Source: Bacillus sp. FSL H8-0547 (GTDB lineage: Bacteria; Bacillota; Bacilli; Bacillales; Bacillaceae). Taken from it: a DNA stretch of 64,000 nt. Under the pieces are notes generated by a model. It saw only the letters and a list, made by a program, of their open reading frames with translations. It was not told the origin of the DNA and did no database searches. How positions within the stretch are numbered: position 1 is the stretch's first letter; each line of letters opens with the position of its first letter. Both the position numbers and the translations under genes were made by a program. Of the stretch, positions 1-9,054 are shown in pieces. The DNA lies in contig JBBODD010000001.1 in NCBI GenBank assembly GCA_038002745.1, positions 248,001-312,000 on the forward strand, in the 5' to 3' direction.

Positions 1-394
1 CCCTGATGCCGCTTATGCCGAATGCAGGTCCCTGAAAAGAAGAAAGAAGATCTCCTGTAAACTCCAAATCAAGCAGTTTCACTTCCCCGTCAAGGGAAAG
101 CTTTCCGAAAACCGTCGTCAGGACCGCAGGCAGGTCATGAGAATAGTTCACGCCGGGATAGAATATTTTCACAATTCCTTTTTTCACTTTTTTTCCGAGA
201 AACTCGGCAATGCGTTCTTCAGCATCTGTTTCTTTAACGGAAACAACTTGACCCTTGTGCTGTTTCAGCTGCTGCTGTGTAAGCTCCGGAAGATCCGTCC
301 ATGAGCCGACCGTAAGGCTGGTGGCGATTCCTTCTGCTTTTTTTTCGATGCTGTACTGATCATAGATGAGATAAGTTGCTGTAACGCCGCTCAT
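1..394 (-). CDS. mtnW: 2,3-diketo-5-methylthiopentyl-1-phosphate enolase MtnW (5' part only)
   Basis: RuBisCO-like protein of the methionine salvage pathway. It enolises 2,3-diketo-5-methylthiopentyl-1-phosphate in the cytosol. Only the first 131 codons are in the window, starting [14 protein letters not shown]; the gene runs off the left edge. The visible part is the RuBisCO N-terminal alpha/beta domain, including the family stretch [20 protein letters not shown] near residues 90-110. The ATG lies just after a SAM riboswitch on the same strand, as before B. subtilis mtnWXBD. The catalytic barrel domain is not visible, so activity cannot be judged. Confidence 0.9.
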   Translation of the reverse strand, partial: MSGVTATYLIYDQYSIEKKAEGIATSLTVGSWTDLPELTQQQLKQHKGQVVSVKETDAEERIAEFLGKKVKKGIVKIFYPGVNYSHDLPAVLTTVFGKLSLDGEVKLLDLEFTGDLLSSFQGPAFGISGIR

Positions 395-421
395 GATTGT
401 ACCTGCCTTTCGCATTTAAAT

Positions 422-580
422 AAAAAAGGTCCCCTCCGCTGACGGAAGAGACCTTATCTGAAATGGGTAAGATCCTTATCTGCCAGCAATTGCTGCAAGA
501 TTTAGCACCGTGCTTAAACACTGTTTAAGTCGGTTGCCGGGCTTCATCGGGCCAGTCCCTCCACCTGCTCTTGATAAGAA
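422..580 (-). promoter_or_regulatory. SAM-I (S-box) riboswitch controlling mtnW, with terminator
   Basis: Read on the minus strand, the aptamer begins CTTATCAAGAGC near 578. It carries the S-box blocks GGTGGAGGGACTGGCCC, GATGAAGCCCGGCAACC and GGTGCTAA, and closes with CAGATAAG near 475. A GC-rich hairpin, AAGGTCTC..GGGGACC, followed by a T-run (422-456) is the intrinsic terminator, about 30 nt before mtnW. By S-box logic, SAM binding stabilises the terminator and shuts off salvage. The P3 arm here is short, unlike the second S-box at 2811. Confidence 0.93.
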
Positions 581-633
581 TTGTATATGTTCTGAATAAC
601 CTGAAATTAATTTGGATTATGACAGCTTTTCCC

Positions 634-1824
634 TCAGCTGTCAACCGGCAATGAAAAGAGATTTAAAGATTTTATTCTATCTGCGGCTTCTCTTAATCTC
701 TCTTCAGAGGTTAAGAGTCCGGCACGGACATATCCCTCACCAAACGTCCCGAATCCAATGCCCGGCGCCACGCATACATGAGCGTGTTCCAGCAGATAGT
801 CAGCGAATGATTCCGATGTGAATCCCTCGGGTACAGGCAGCCATGCAAAGAATGATCCAGGCGGAGCCTCCACTTTCCAGCCGATGCCGTTCAGCGCGTT
901 TATAAACGCCGCACGTCTGCTTTCATAGCGTGCGACAAGATCACTGACACAGTCCTGCGGGGCAAGAAGAGCAACAGCCGCAGCTTCCTGTATTCCGCTG
1001 AACACACTGACAAACATGTGATCCTGCAAAAGATTAATCGACTCTATGACGCTTTTATTGCCGACTGCAAAACCGATTCTCCACCCTGCCATATTATACG
1101 TCTTAGACAGCGTATAAATTTCGATTCCTGTCTCTTTTGCTCCATTTGACTCAAGAAAGCTGACTGGCTTTTTGCCGTCAAAACCGATGGCTCCATATGC
1201 AAAATCATGGACGACGCATAGATCATTTTCTTCTGCAAACGCAACCGTTTCATCGAAAAAGCGCCGGCTGGCCACTGCCCCTGTAGGGTTGTTTGGATAG
1301 TTTAAAAACATGAGCTTTGCATCCGCCTTTGCTTTTTCAGAGAGCTTGGAGTAGTCAGGCAAAAACTCATTTTCCTTCAAAAGAGGCATATATTCCATTC
1401 GGGCCCTCGCAAGCTCCACTCCTGACCAATAATCCGGATAGCCCGGATCGGGAACTAGAACCGTCTCACCGGGATTTAGCAGACACTGCGGGATTTCCAC
1501 AAGACCTGCCTTTCCCCCAAAAAGAATGGCCACTTCTGTGTCAGGATCCAGTGTGACGCTATATTCCCTTTGATAAAATTCTGCTATCGCCGTTTTTAAA
1601 AAGCGCTGTCCTCTAAACGGTGAATATTTGTGATAGTCCGGTTTGCCTGCCGCTTCCTGCAGAGCTTTTACAATATGAGGCGGCGTCGGCTGATCGGGAT
1701 TCCCCTGGCCAAGATTAATGACATCATGCCCGGCATCAATACTCGCATTTACTTTTGCAACGAGACTTGCAAAAAATTGTTTCGGAAGATTATTCAATAG
1801 CGTTGATTGCTCAAACTTTTTCAT
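634..1824 (-). CDS. mtnE: PLP-dependent aminotransferase MtnE (methionine salvage)
   Basis: 396-aa fold-type I class I/II aminotransferase. It transfers an amino group to 2-keto-4-methylthiobutyrate, the last step regenerating methionine. Visible family features are NNPTG at residues 178-182, DPGYPDYW near 126-133, and the PLP lysine in YTLSKTYNMAGWR (Lys241). The start follows AAGGTG with good spacing. The gene is divergent from mtnU and separated from mtnW by the S-box. No S-box lies directly before mtnE, so it is probably driven from the short mtnE-mtnU divergent region and read towards mtnW. The family and neighbours agree; exact substrate is inferred from context. Confidence 0.9.
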   Translation of the reverse strand: MKKFEQSTLLNNLPKQFFASLVAKVNASIDAGHDVINLGQGNPDQPTPPHIVKALQEAAGKPDYHKYSPFRGQRFLKTAIAEFYQREYSVTLDPDTEVAILFGGKAGLVEIPQCLLNPGETVLVPDPGYPDYWSGVELARARMEYMPLLKENEFLPDYSKLSEKAKADAKLMFLNYPNNPTGAVASRRFFDETVAFAEENDLCVVHDFAYGAIGFDGKKPVSFLESNGAKETGIEIYTLSKTYNMAGWRIGFAVGNKSVIESINLLQDHMFVSVFSGIQEAAAVALLAPQDCVSDLVARYESRRAAFINALNGIGWKVEAPPGSFFAWLPVPEGFTSESFADYLLEHAHVCVAPGIGFGTFGEGYVRAGLLTSEERLREAADRIKSLNLFSLPVDS

Positions 1825-1925
1825 CTTTGCACCTTCTTGTGAAAATTCTTGAAATTCTAGTCAAAAATCATATATTGTTATAGTCAGCTTGTAAAGGAAA
1901 ATATTTTTTAGCGGAGATGACGCAT

Positions 1926-2714
1926 ATGATACTTAAAATCGCCTGCCTGCAGACAGACATTGCATTCGGAAAACCGGAAGAAAACATTGCAGCAGTGGAA
2001 AAAAAGATAAAATCCATCATGCTCAGCGACAATCCTGATGTTATTGTCCTGCCGGAGTTATGGACGACCGGATATGACCTGACACGTCTTGATGTGCTGG
2101 CAGATGAAGAAGGAAAACGCACCCTTTCCCTGATGAGCGGCCTTTCAAAAAACTGCTCGGTTAATATCATAGCAGGGTCTGTAGCAAAAAGAACAGAAGC
2201 AGGAGTAACAAACACCATGTACGTGTTTAACAGACAGGGTGACCTCCTGCACGAATACAGCAAACTGCACCTTTTCAAACTGATGGATGAACACTTGTAT
2301 CTAAATGGCGGCACAGAAAAGGGACTTTTTAAGCTTGAAGGAATTCAAAGTGCCGGAGTCATTTGCTATGACATCCGTTTTCCTGAATGGATCCGTGCTC
2401 ATACGGTTAATGGGGCTGAACTCCTGTTCGTTGTTGCGGAGTGGCCGCTTCCGAGACTTCATCACTGGAAAACCATGCTGATCAGCCGCGCAATTGAAAA
2501 TCAGTGCTACGTTGTTGCTTGCAACCGGGCGGGCAGCGATCCTGCAAACGTCTTTGCCGGCCATTCTATGATCATTGATCCATGGGGAGAAATTCTTGCT
2601 GAAGCAGGAACAGAGGAAGCCGTCCTTACAGCAGAAATCGACCTGGACAAAGTAAAAGAAATCCGAAAACAAATTCCCGTTTTTGAAGACAGACTTCCCC
2701 ATTTTTATTTGTAA
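1926..2714 (+). CDS. mtnU: Nitrilase-superfamily omega-amidase MtnU
   Basis: 262-aa carbon-nitrogen hydrolase. The triad is visible as Glu44 (LPELWTTG), Lys113 (YSKLHLFK) and Cys147 (GVICYDIRFPE). Homologues deamidate 2-oxoglutaramate or succinamate, the by-product when glutamine is the amino donor in methionine salvage, which fits its place beside mtnE. An ATG at 1917 is also open, but GGAG at 1913-1916 overlaps it, so the ATG at 1926 is preferred. A sigma-A-like promoter is visible: TTGAAA at 1849-1854 and TATATT at 1871-1876, with a 16-bp spacer. Confidence 0.88.
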   Translation: MILKIACLQTDIAFGKPEENIAAVEKKIKSIMLSDNPDVIVLPELWTTGYDLTRLDVLADEEGKRTLSLMSGLSKNCSVNIIAGSVAKRTEAGVTNTMYVFNRQGDLLHEYSKLHLFKLMDEHLYLNGGTEKGLFKLEGIQSAGVICYDIRFPEWIRAHTVNGAELLFVVAEWPLPRLHHWKTMLISRAIENQCYVVACNRAGSDPANVFAGHSMIIDPWGEILAEAGTEEAVLTAEIDLDKVKEIRKQIPVFEDRLPHFYL

Positions 2715-2730
2715 CTTTCAAAAAAAAGCA

Positions 2731-2760
2731 TTGACATATTTCTTTAAAACCTGTTAACAT
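2731..2760 (+). promoter_or_regulatory. Sigma-A promoter of the mtnK-mtnA leader
   Basis: A consensus -35 TTGACA at 2731-2736 and a -10-like TAACAT at 2755-2760, 18 bp apart, lie about 50 bp before the S-box aptamer. The strong -35 and position suggest the start of the leader transcript for mtnKA. Assigned by eye from the sequence. Confidence 0.6.
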
Positions 2761-2810
2761 TCAGAACAAGTGATCAATTGCGAATTGTTCGAAAACAAAA
2801 CCTAATAGAA

Positions 2811-3019
2811 TCTCTTATCAAGAGCAGGCGGAGGGATTTGGCCCTATGATGCCCAGCAACCGACCGTAAAACCATTGCGAAATGGGGCGCAGCTTTTTGC
2901 GCCGGAAGACATCTTCCACAAGGCACGGTGCTAATTCCAGCAGAAAGACATCTTTCTGGCAGATAAGAGGTGCGAAGCCTGCGCCTTCAAGCCTCTTTCC
3001 CTGTGAAAGAGGCTTTTTT
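2811..3019 (+). promoter_or_regulatory. SAM-I (S-box) riboswitch controlling mtnKA, with enlarged P3 and terminator
   Basis: The aptamer spans 2811-2970. P1 pairs CTCTTATC (2812-2819) with GATAAGAG (2962-2969). The core blocks GGCGGAGGGATTTGGCCC, GATGCCCAGCAACC and GGTGCTAATTCC are intact. The terminator is GCCTCTTTC..GAAAGAGGC plus a T-run at 2990-3019. The P3 loop holds about 55 extra nt that form three consecutive small hairpins (2872-2885, 2886-2903, 2904-2917), absent from the mtnW S-box. A 62-codon open frame through this region is not a gene. Confidence 0.94.
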
Positions 3020-3082
3020 ACATGTGCATGGCCTCTTTCTCAGACGACATGTTCCTGCTGCTGGCAGTAAAAGTCCATATGA

Positions 3083-4285
<1,203 letters not shown>

Positions 4286-4297
4286 GGAGCATTCATC

Positions 4298-5359
4298 ATG
4301 ACATATCAGCAATCCATCATACCCCGTTCTGTCGAATGGAAAGAATCCTATATCCGCCTTCTTGATCAGCAGAAACTGCCTGCTGTGAGTGAATACCTGC
4401 ACCTTGAAACGATTGAAGAGGTCTGGGATGCCATCAAAACCCTTAAAGTGCGCGGAGCCCCTGCAATCGGCATTGCAGCTGCTTTCGGGCTCGCGCTCGC
4501 GGCAAAAAAATATGAAACAGATGATATTTCGGAATTTCAAAAACTGCTTTCCCGCGACCATGATTATCTTGCCAGTTCAAGACCGACTGCCGTCAACCTT
4601 TTCTGGGCTCTCAACCGCTTAAAAAACAGTGTACAGCATGCCCTGTCCACAGAAGAAGCAAAAACAGTTCTGCTGCATGAAGCGATTCAAATTCAAGTTG
4701 AAGATGAAGAAACGTGCAGGAAAATCGGCGAGCATGCCCTGCCTCTTTTTAGTGCAGGTGACGCTGTTATGACCATATGCAATGCAGGCTCTATTGCGAC
4801 AGCAAGATACGGAACGGCCCTCTCGCCTTTTTATCTCGCGAAAGAAAGAGGCATCCCCTTAAGTGTATATGCCTGTGAAACACGTCCCGTACTGCAGGGA
4901 TCAAGACTGACAACATGGGAGCTTATGCAGGCAGGCGTTGATGTAACGCTCATAACAGACAGTATGGCTGCCCATACGATCCGCACAAAACAGATTTCAG
5001 CCATCATTGTCGGAGCTGACCGGATTGCTGCAAATGGAGATACAGCCAATAAAATCGGCACATACGGCCTTGCCCTTCTTGCACATGCTTTCCAGATTCC
5101 GTTTTATGTAGCTGCGCCCCTTTCGACGTTTGATCCTGAGACAGGCAGCGGGGATGACATCCCAATAGAAGAACGTGATGCGGAAGAAATCACTCATATA
5201 GCGGGCTGCCGTGTTGCACCTGAAGGAGTGCAGGTCTTTAATCCGGCATTTGATGTAACGCCTCATGAATTGATCACAGGCATTATTACAGAGGAAGGTG
5301 TTCTATCCGGAGACTACCTGCTGGAAATAGAAAGCCTCTTTCAAAAAGTCAAAAAGTAG
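4298..5359 (+). CDS. mtnA: S-methyl-5-thioribose-1-phosphate isomerase MtnA
   Basis: 353-aa member of the eIF-2B/MtnA isomerase family. It converts MTR-1-P to methylthioribulose-1-P. Recognisable are [16 protein letters not shown] near residues 52-67, ICNAGSIAT near 160-168 with the catalytic cysteine, and the aspartate in [13 protein letters not shown] near 235-247. Start after AAGGAG. Tightly coupled to mtnK and controlled by the shared S-box. A hairpin terminator follows directly. Confidence 0.96.
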   Translation: MTYQQSIIPRSVEWKESYIRLLDQQKLPAVSEYLHLETIEEVWDAIKTLKVRGAPAIGIAAAFGLALAAKKYETDDISEFQKLLSRDHDYLASSRPTAVNLFWALNRLKNSVQHALSTEEAKTVLLHEAIQIQVEDEETCRKIGEHALPLFSAGDAVMTICNAGSIATARYGTALSPFYLAKERGIPLSVYACETRPVLQGSRLTTWELMQAGVDVTLITDSMAAHTIRTKQISAIIVGADRIAANGDTANKIGTYGLALLAHAFQIPFYVAAPLSTFDPETGSGDDIPIEERDAEEITHIAGCRVAPEGVQVFNPAFDVTPHELITGIITEEGVLSGDYLLEIESLFQKVKK

Positions 5360-5383
5360 AGCCATCCGGCTCTACTTGATTTG
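5350..5383. terminator. Convergent terminator between mtnA and the GNAT gene
   Basis: Perfect stem AAGTAGAGCC / GGCTCTACTT with a 4-nt loop at 5356-5379. A T-run on the minus-strand side and a weaker T-rich tract on the plus side suit both the mtnKA transcript and the opposing acetyltransferase operon. Confidence 0.75.
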
Positions 5384-5845
5384 TTTTGCGAAGTGGATGA
5401 TGGGCTTTCCTTTGTAAACTCCCTCTTTAAAAGCAGAATACCCCATCTTCATCCAATACTTCCTGCCCCGCTCATTCTCTGTCAGGACTCCAAGCCTCAT
5501 TTCGGTAAACCCTTCATCCTGAAGCAGTTTTTCTGCTGTCTCATATGCTGCAGCGGCATATCCTTTTCCTTGGTAGGAACGGTGAAGAATAAACAAGCCG
5601 ATCCATGGTTTTTTATCACTCGGATTAAGCGGGCAGTATTCAAAAATGCCTGCAGGAACATCGCCGTCCATGATTAAAAATCGTTTGGCACTGACTGCTT
5701 TTCCTTCTTCCCTGTCTTCTGCTATGTTCTGCTTGTTAAGTATTTCCCTGTCTTCAGAAATCAGGTTATAAGCAGGATTCGAGTTCATGATACAGAGTTC
5801 TTCATCAAGAAGATGTTCATCTTGCACCGGAACAAACGTCAGCAT
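5372..5845 (-). CDS. GNAT-family N-acetyltransferase
   Basis: 157-aa single-domain GNAT protein. The acetyl-CoA loop is visible as RSYQGKGYAAAAY near residues 93-105, after a beta-strand PWIGLFILH. The C-terminal NERGRKYWMKMGYSAFKEG is typical of the fold. AGGGGAC lies before the ATG at 5845; an upstream ATG at 5863 lacks a site and sits inside the preceding gene. It starts 11 nt after the stop of the ArsR-like regulator, so the two are probably cotranscribed. The acceptor substrate cannot be told from sequence. Confidence 0.8.
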   Translation of the reverse strand: MLTFVPVQDEHLLDEELCIMNSNPAYNLISEDREILNKQNIAEDREEGKAVSAKRFLIMDGDVPAGIFEYCPLNPSDKKPWIGLFILHRSYQGKGYAAAAYETAEKLLQDEGFTEMRLGVLTENERGRKYWMKMGYSAFKEGVYKGKPIIHFAKQIK

Positions 5846-5855
5846 ACAATGTCCC

Positions 5856-6440
5856 CTATTCAATCTTCGCCCACAGCTCTTTGGGGTTCAGTTCATAGAT
5901 GCTGTTCTCGCGGTACATCATATGATTCACTATCAATTCCCGCCTGATCGTCGCAAAGTCTTCGTGATATTTTTTAATGATGTCATTAATCTCTTTTTCC
6001 GGATATTTTCTTCCCGGCTCAAACTCTTTAACTAAGTGATATAAAACAATAAGCCTTCTTTTTCGCTGCGGCGGAATGGTTTTTAATTTTCCATCCTTTG
6101 TTAAATAATTCCCCAGAATTTTCGCATGTTCACCCGTTTTTTCCTGATTCATCTCAAGCTCCCCTTTTCCAGTGACAATTTCCATCATCCCAAGTGAAAG
6201 CTGCTGCAGCAGCTTTTCGTTCACCTGAAAATAGACGGTGTTTTTTACCCGTTTTTCAGTGACAAGGCCAATCTCTCTAAGTTTCGTTAAATGATGTGTG
6301 ATAGTAGGCGGCGTCAGGCCCAGTATTCCGGCAAGCGCCTGCCCGTTTTTAGGGCTTTTCGCCAAAAGAGCCAGTATCCGGATGCGCGTAGCATCTCCCA
6401 TTACTTTGTGAAATGTGACAAGTTTGCCGAGCTGTATAAT
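5856..6440 (-). CDS. ArsR-type winged-helix regulator with C-terminal DUF2087-like domain, probable ATT start
   Basis: The N-terminal ArsR-like HTH (TRIRILALLAKSP..LTPPTITHHLTKLREIGLV) is followed by a DUF2087-like region (KTIPPQRKRRLIVLYHLV..YPEKEINDIIKKYH..RRELIVNHMM). The first ATG (6401) would cut away helix 1. The frame continues upstream through IIQLGKLVTFHKV, the usual ArsR N-terminus, to ATT at 6440, just after GGAGGGG; no ATG, GTG or TTG is available in frame. I therefore annotate an ATT (or adjacent ATA) start, giving 194 aa. Its promoter holds repeated ATCTAATT sites, suggesting autoregulation. It is followed by the acetyltransferase gene. Confidence 0.72.
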   Translation of the reverse strand: MIQLGKLVTFHKVMGDATRIRILALLAKSPKNGQALAGILGLTPPTITHHLTKLREIGLVTEKRVKNTVYFQVNEKLLQQLSLGMMEIVTGKGELEMNQEKTGEHAKILGNYLTKDGKLKTIPPQRKRRLIVLYHLVKEFEPGRKYPEKEINDIIKKYHEDFATIRRELIVNHMMYRENSIYELNPKELWAKIE

Positions 6441-6451
6441 CGTTCCCCTCC

Positions 6452-6496
6452 ATCTAATTCGATTACTATCTAATTAGATGATAATCAAATTAGATA
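6452..6496. promoter_or_regulatory. Cluster of ATCTAATT half-sites: candidate ArsR operator
   Basis: The perfect palindrome ATCTAATTAGAT at 6468-6479 is flanked by ATCTAATT at 6452-6459 and AATTAGAT at 6488-6495. The symmetry and position just upstream of the ArsR-like ribosome site fit an autorepressor operator. Function is inferred. Confidence 0.55.
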
Positions 6497-6547
6497 TTTC
6501 TGTCAATCTGGTTTTTGAAAATCTTGCGGTCTTGCAGGGGAGGAGGG

Positions 6548-7405
6548 TAAGTGCTCTTTAGGGATGTTACTGCACTAAATATGAGTGGTACCGGGGTGTA
6601 AGTGTTCTTAAACGATGTTTGCAACAAGAACTCGCATTCACAGCAAGACCAAAGTGTTCTTAAACGATGTTTACAACAAGAACTCGCATTCACAGCAAGA
6701 CAAAAGTGTTCTTAAACGATCTTTGCAACAAGAACTCGCATTCACGACAAGACGAAAGTGTTCTTAAACGATCTTTGCAACAAGAACTCCGATTCACAGC
6801 AAAACGAATGTGTTCTTAAACAATGTTTGCAACACGAACTCGCATTCACATTAAAACGAAAGTGTTCTTAAACGATTTTTGCAGCAAGAACTCCGATTCA
6901 CGACAAGACAAAAGTGTTCTTAAACAATGTTTGCAACAAGAACTACGATTCACAGCGAGACAAAAGTGTTCTTAAACGATGTTTGCAACAAGAATTCCGA
7001 TTCACTTCAAGATAAAAGTGTTCTTAAACTATGTTTGCAACAAGAACTACGATTCACAGCAAGACCAAAGTGCTCTTAAACTATGTTTACAACAAGAACT
7101 CGCATTAACAGCAAGACCAAAGTGTTCTTAAACGGTGTTTACAACAAGAACTCCGATTCACAGCAAGACAAAAGTGTTCTTAAACGATGTTTACAACAAG
7201 AACTCGCATTCACAGCAAGACAAAAGTGTTCTTAAACGATCTTTGCAACAAGAACTCGCATTCACAGCAAGACGAAAGTGCTCTTAAACGATGTTTACAA
7301 CATTTATTGTGATTGGCACATGCGCGTAAGTGTTCTTAACCAACTTTTACAACACGAACTACAATTAGTCCGAACCCATAAGTGCTCTTAAACGATGGCC
7401 TACAA
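6548..7405. repeat. Tandem array of about 16 copies of a 52-bp intergenic repeat
   Basis: Between the ArsR promoter and kynA lie about sixteen head-to-tail 52-bp units from roughly 6598 to 7405, plus a degenerate copy at 6548. Consensus blocks in order: AGTGTTCTTAAACGATG, TTTGCAACAAGAACTC, GCATTCACAGCAAGAC. Starts recur every 51-53 bp (6601, 6652, 6704, 6755, 6807 and so on). Copies drift slowly and the right-hand end is most diverged. GTTCTT and AAGAAC within each unit are complementary across a 16-nt loop. No convincing gene lies inside; short frames are by-products of the repetition. Related units occur at 38511-38870. Confidence 0.93.
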
Positions 7406-7416
7406 CACAACCGCAA

Positions 7417-7452
7417 AGAAAAAAGACCCAAGCATTCAGCTTGGGCCCATGT
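7417..7452 (-). terminator. Terminator after kynA
   Basis: On the minus strand, GCCCAAGC and GCTTGGGT pair around a 5-nt loop and are followed by TTTTTT. It starts at the kynA stop codon. Confidence 0.85.
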
Positions 7453-7454
7453 CA

Positions 7455-8285
7455 TCATAATTTTGTCCGGATATCCCACAGTTCGGGGAAAAAACGGTGA
7501 TCGAGTACTTTTTTCAAGTAGGTGACCCCTGAAGAGCCGCCTGTTCCTTTTTTAAATCCAATGATTCGTTCGACTGTTTTCATGTGGCGGAAACGCCATT
7601 GCTGAAGCCAGTCCTCAATATCAATCAATTTCTCGGCAAGCTCATATAAGTCCCAGTAGGTGCCGGTATTCCGGTATACTTCCAGCCATGCTTCCTCTAC
7701 GGATGCATCACCTTTATAGGTCAGTGAATGATCCCTGTTCAGGATTTCATCTTTAATTGGAAGCCCTGCTTTAGCAAGAGCCTGAATGGATACATCATAT
7801 ATGCTTGGGCTATTAAGGGCTTTTGACAGCTCGCTGTGCAGCTCTTGATCTTTTTTGTAAATTTCCAGAACATGCGTGGTTTTATAGCCGAGGGCAAATT
7901 CAATCAGTCTGTACTGATGGGACTGAAATCCTGAAGCCTGACCGAGCTTGTCCCGGAACTGCACATATTCAGACGGCGTTAATGTAGAAAGCACGTCCCA
8001 TGCTGCAATAATCTGTGACTGGATTTTTGACACACGGGCAAGCATTTTGAATGCCATTGACAGATTTCCCTCTTCAATTGCCTGTATGCTCGCCTGAAGC
8101 TCATGAAGGATGAGCTTCATCCATAGTTCGCTGACTTGATGGATAATAATAAACAGCATTTCATCATGATGGCCTGAAAGGCGGTTCTGACTGCCAAGCA
8201 GCTGTCCTAGACTCAAGTATTCCCCGTACGTCATCCGGCTGCTGAAATCGGTATGTATCCCTTTTTCGTCTTTTGGATCTTTCAC
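7455..8285 (-). CDS. kynA: Tryptophan 2,3-dioxygenase
   Basis: Haem-dependent dioxygenase that opens the indole ring of L-tryptophan to N-formylkynurenine, the first step of the kynurenine pathway. Family motifs: [32 protein letters not shown] and, near the C-terminus, [24 protein letters not shown], which carries the proximal haem histidine and substrate loop. A frame from ATG 8315 adds ten residues without a ribosome site. GTG 8285, preceded by GGGGGAG, gives 276 aa and an N-terminus like other Bacillus KynA. kynB and kynU are not in the window, so downstream steps must be encoded elsewhere. Confidence 0.93.
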   Translation of the reverse strand: MKDPKDEKGIHTDFSSRMTYGEYLSLGQLLGSQNRLSGHHDEMLFIIIHQVSELWMKLILHELQASIQAIEEGNLSMAFKMLARVSKIQSQIIAAWDVLSTLTPSEYVQFRDKLGQASGFQSHQYRLIEFALGYKTTHVLEIYKKDQELHSELSKALNSPSIYDVSIQALAKAGLPIKDEILNRDHSLTYKGDASVEEAWLEVYRNTGTYWDLYELAEKLIDIEDWLQQWRFRHMKTVERIIGFKKGTGGSSGVTYLKKVLDHRFFPELWDIRTKL

Positions 8286-8316
8286 ATGACTCTCCCCCGC
8301 TCCATTTCTCCTCATG

Positions 8317-8344
8317 CAAAAGGAGTTCAGCGCTTGAACTCCAT
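8317..8344 (-). terminator. Terminator between the small ORF at 8351 and kynA
   Basis: GGAGTTCA and TGAACTCC pair around a short loop on the minus strand, followed by TTTTGC. Placed 30 nt before the kynA GTG, it would end the upstream small transcript or attenuate kynA. Confidence 0.65.
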
Positions 8345-8350
8345 TTCCCT

Positions 8351-8458
8351 TTATCTGTTCTTATCAGTTAAAATCAGCTTTTTCTGTTCTTCTGTCAGCA
8401 CATGCATGGCAGTCAGGAGACTCGTATAAAATGCAAGTTTATTCGGCCGTTTCCACAT
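8351..8458 (-). CDS. Small unrecognised protein, 35 aa
   Basis: The frame encodes [20 protein letters not shown] followed by a Lys-rich tail ending LTDKNR. It is preceded by a GGGCGGG-like weak ribosome site and followed 7 nt later by a terminator hairpin, an arrangement typical of a real small gene. It has a short amphipathic helix and no signal peptide. I do not recognise a family. It could also be a chance frame in the kynA leader. Confidence 0.4.
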   Translation of the reverse strand: MWKRPNKLAFYTSLLTAMHVLTEEQKKLILTDKNR

Positions 8459-8547
8459 TTCAAGCCCGCCCTTTCAATTTGCCCTTGAGCAACTTTTTTA
8501 CCCTTACCAAATGATATGTCGCTGGGGCTAAAAAGTGACAAGCAAAC

Positions 8548-9042
8548 CTACATTTTATACGGTATTTTTTCCAGGTCCAGCAGCACTTGCTTTAAATGGA
8601 CATTCGCTCCCGCATACCCCGTCATACGTCCGTTTGCTCCAATTACCCGGTGACATGGCACAATGATGGGAAGATTATTTTTTCTGTTGGCCTGGCCGAC
8701 GGCGCGGACAGCTTTTGGGTTGCCGGTCTTTACAGCGATGGCCTGATACGTGCAGGATGTGCCATACGGAATTTCAGTGAGCGCCTGCCACACCTTTTCC
8801 TGAAATGCTGTTCCCTTTTGCTTCAGCGGCAGACTGAAATCTTTTCTTGTGCCTGCAAAATATTCGTTGAGCTGCTTCTCTGCTTCATTGAGCAGAGGGT
8901 CTTCACTGTTTTCCTGCACTTGATTTTTTTCCATAAACTCATGTAAGTGTTCTTCCTTTAAAAAAAGATTCGTTATATATGTTCCGTCTGATGCTATGCG
9001 GAGAATCCCCATTGGCGTGCTGACTGATTTATATGCGTTCAT
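8548..9042 (-). CDS. ogt: Methylated-DNA--protein-cysteine S-methyltransferase
   Basis: 164-aa suicide repair protein that removes alkyl groups from O6-alkylguanine onto its own cysteine. The active site IIVPCHRVIGANG places the acceptor at Cys130. GTSCTYQAIAVKTGNPKAVRAVG is the DNA-binding helix-turn-helix with the arginine finger. Length is normal for the Ogt type. Its ribosome site GAAAGGAAG lies at the end of kinE, 12 nt away, so both are likely on one transcript, as in B. subtilis. Confidence 0.95.
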   Translation of the reverse strand: MNAYKSVSTPMGILRIASDGTYITNLFLKEEHLHEFMEKNQVQENSEDPLLNEAEKQLNEYFAGTRKDFSLPLKQKGTAFQEKVWQALTEIPYGTSCTYQAIAVKTGNPKAVRAVGQANRKNNLPIIVPCHRVIGANGRMTGYAGANVHLKQVLLDLEKIPYKM

Positions 9043-9054
9043 GATGTCTTCCTT

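Noticed and set aside
2882-3070. 62-codon open frame
   Set aside because: It lies within the S-box aptamer and terminator, with no ribosome site.
6490-6693. 67-codon frame in the repeat region
   Set aside because: Produced by the repeat sequence; no start signal and no conservation expected.
6548-7405. CRISPR array
   Set aside because: Units are contiguous 52-bp near-identical repeats without unique spacers, and no cas genes are present.
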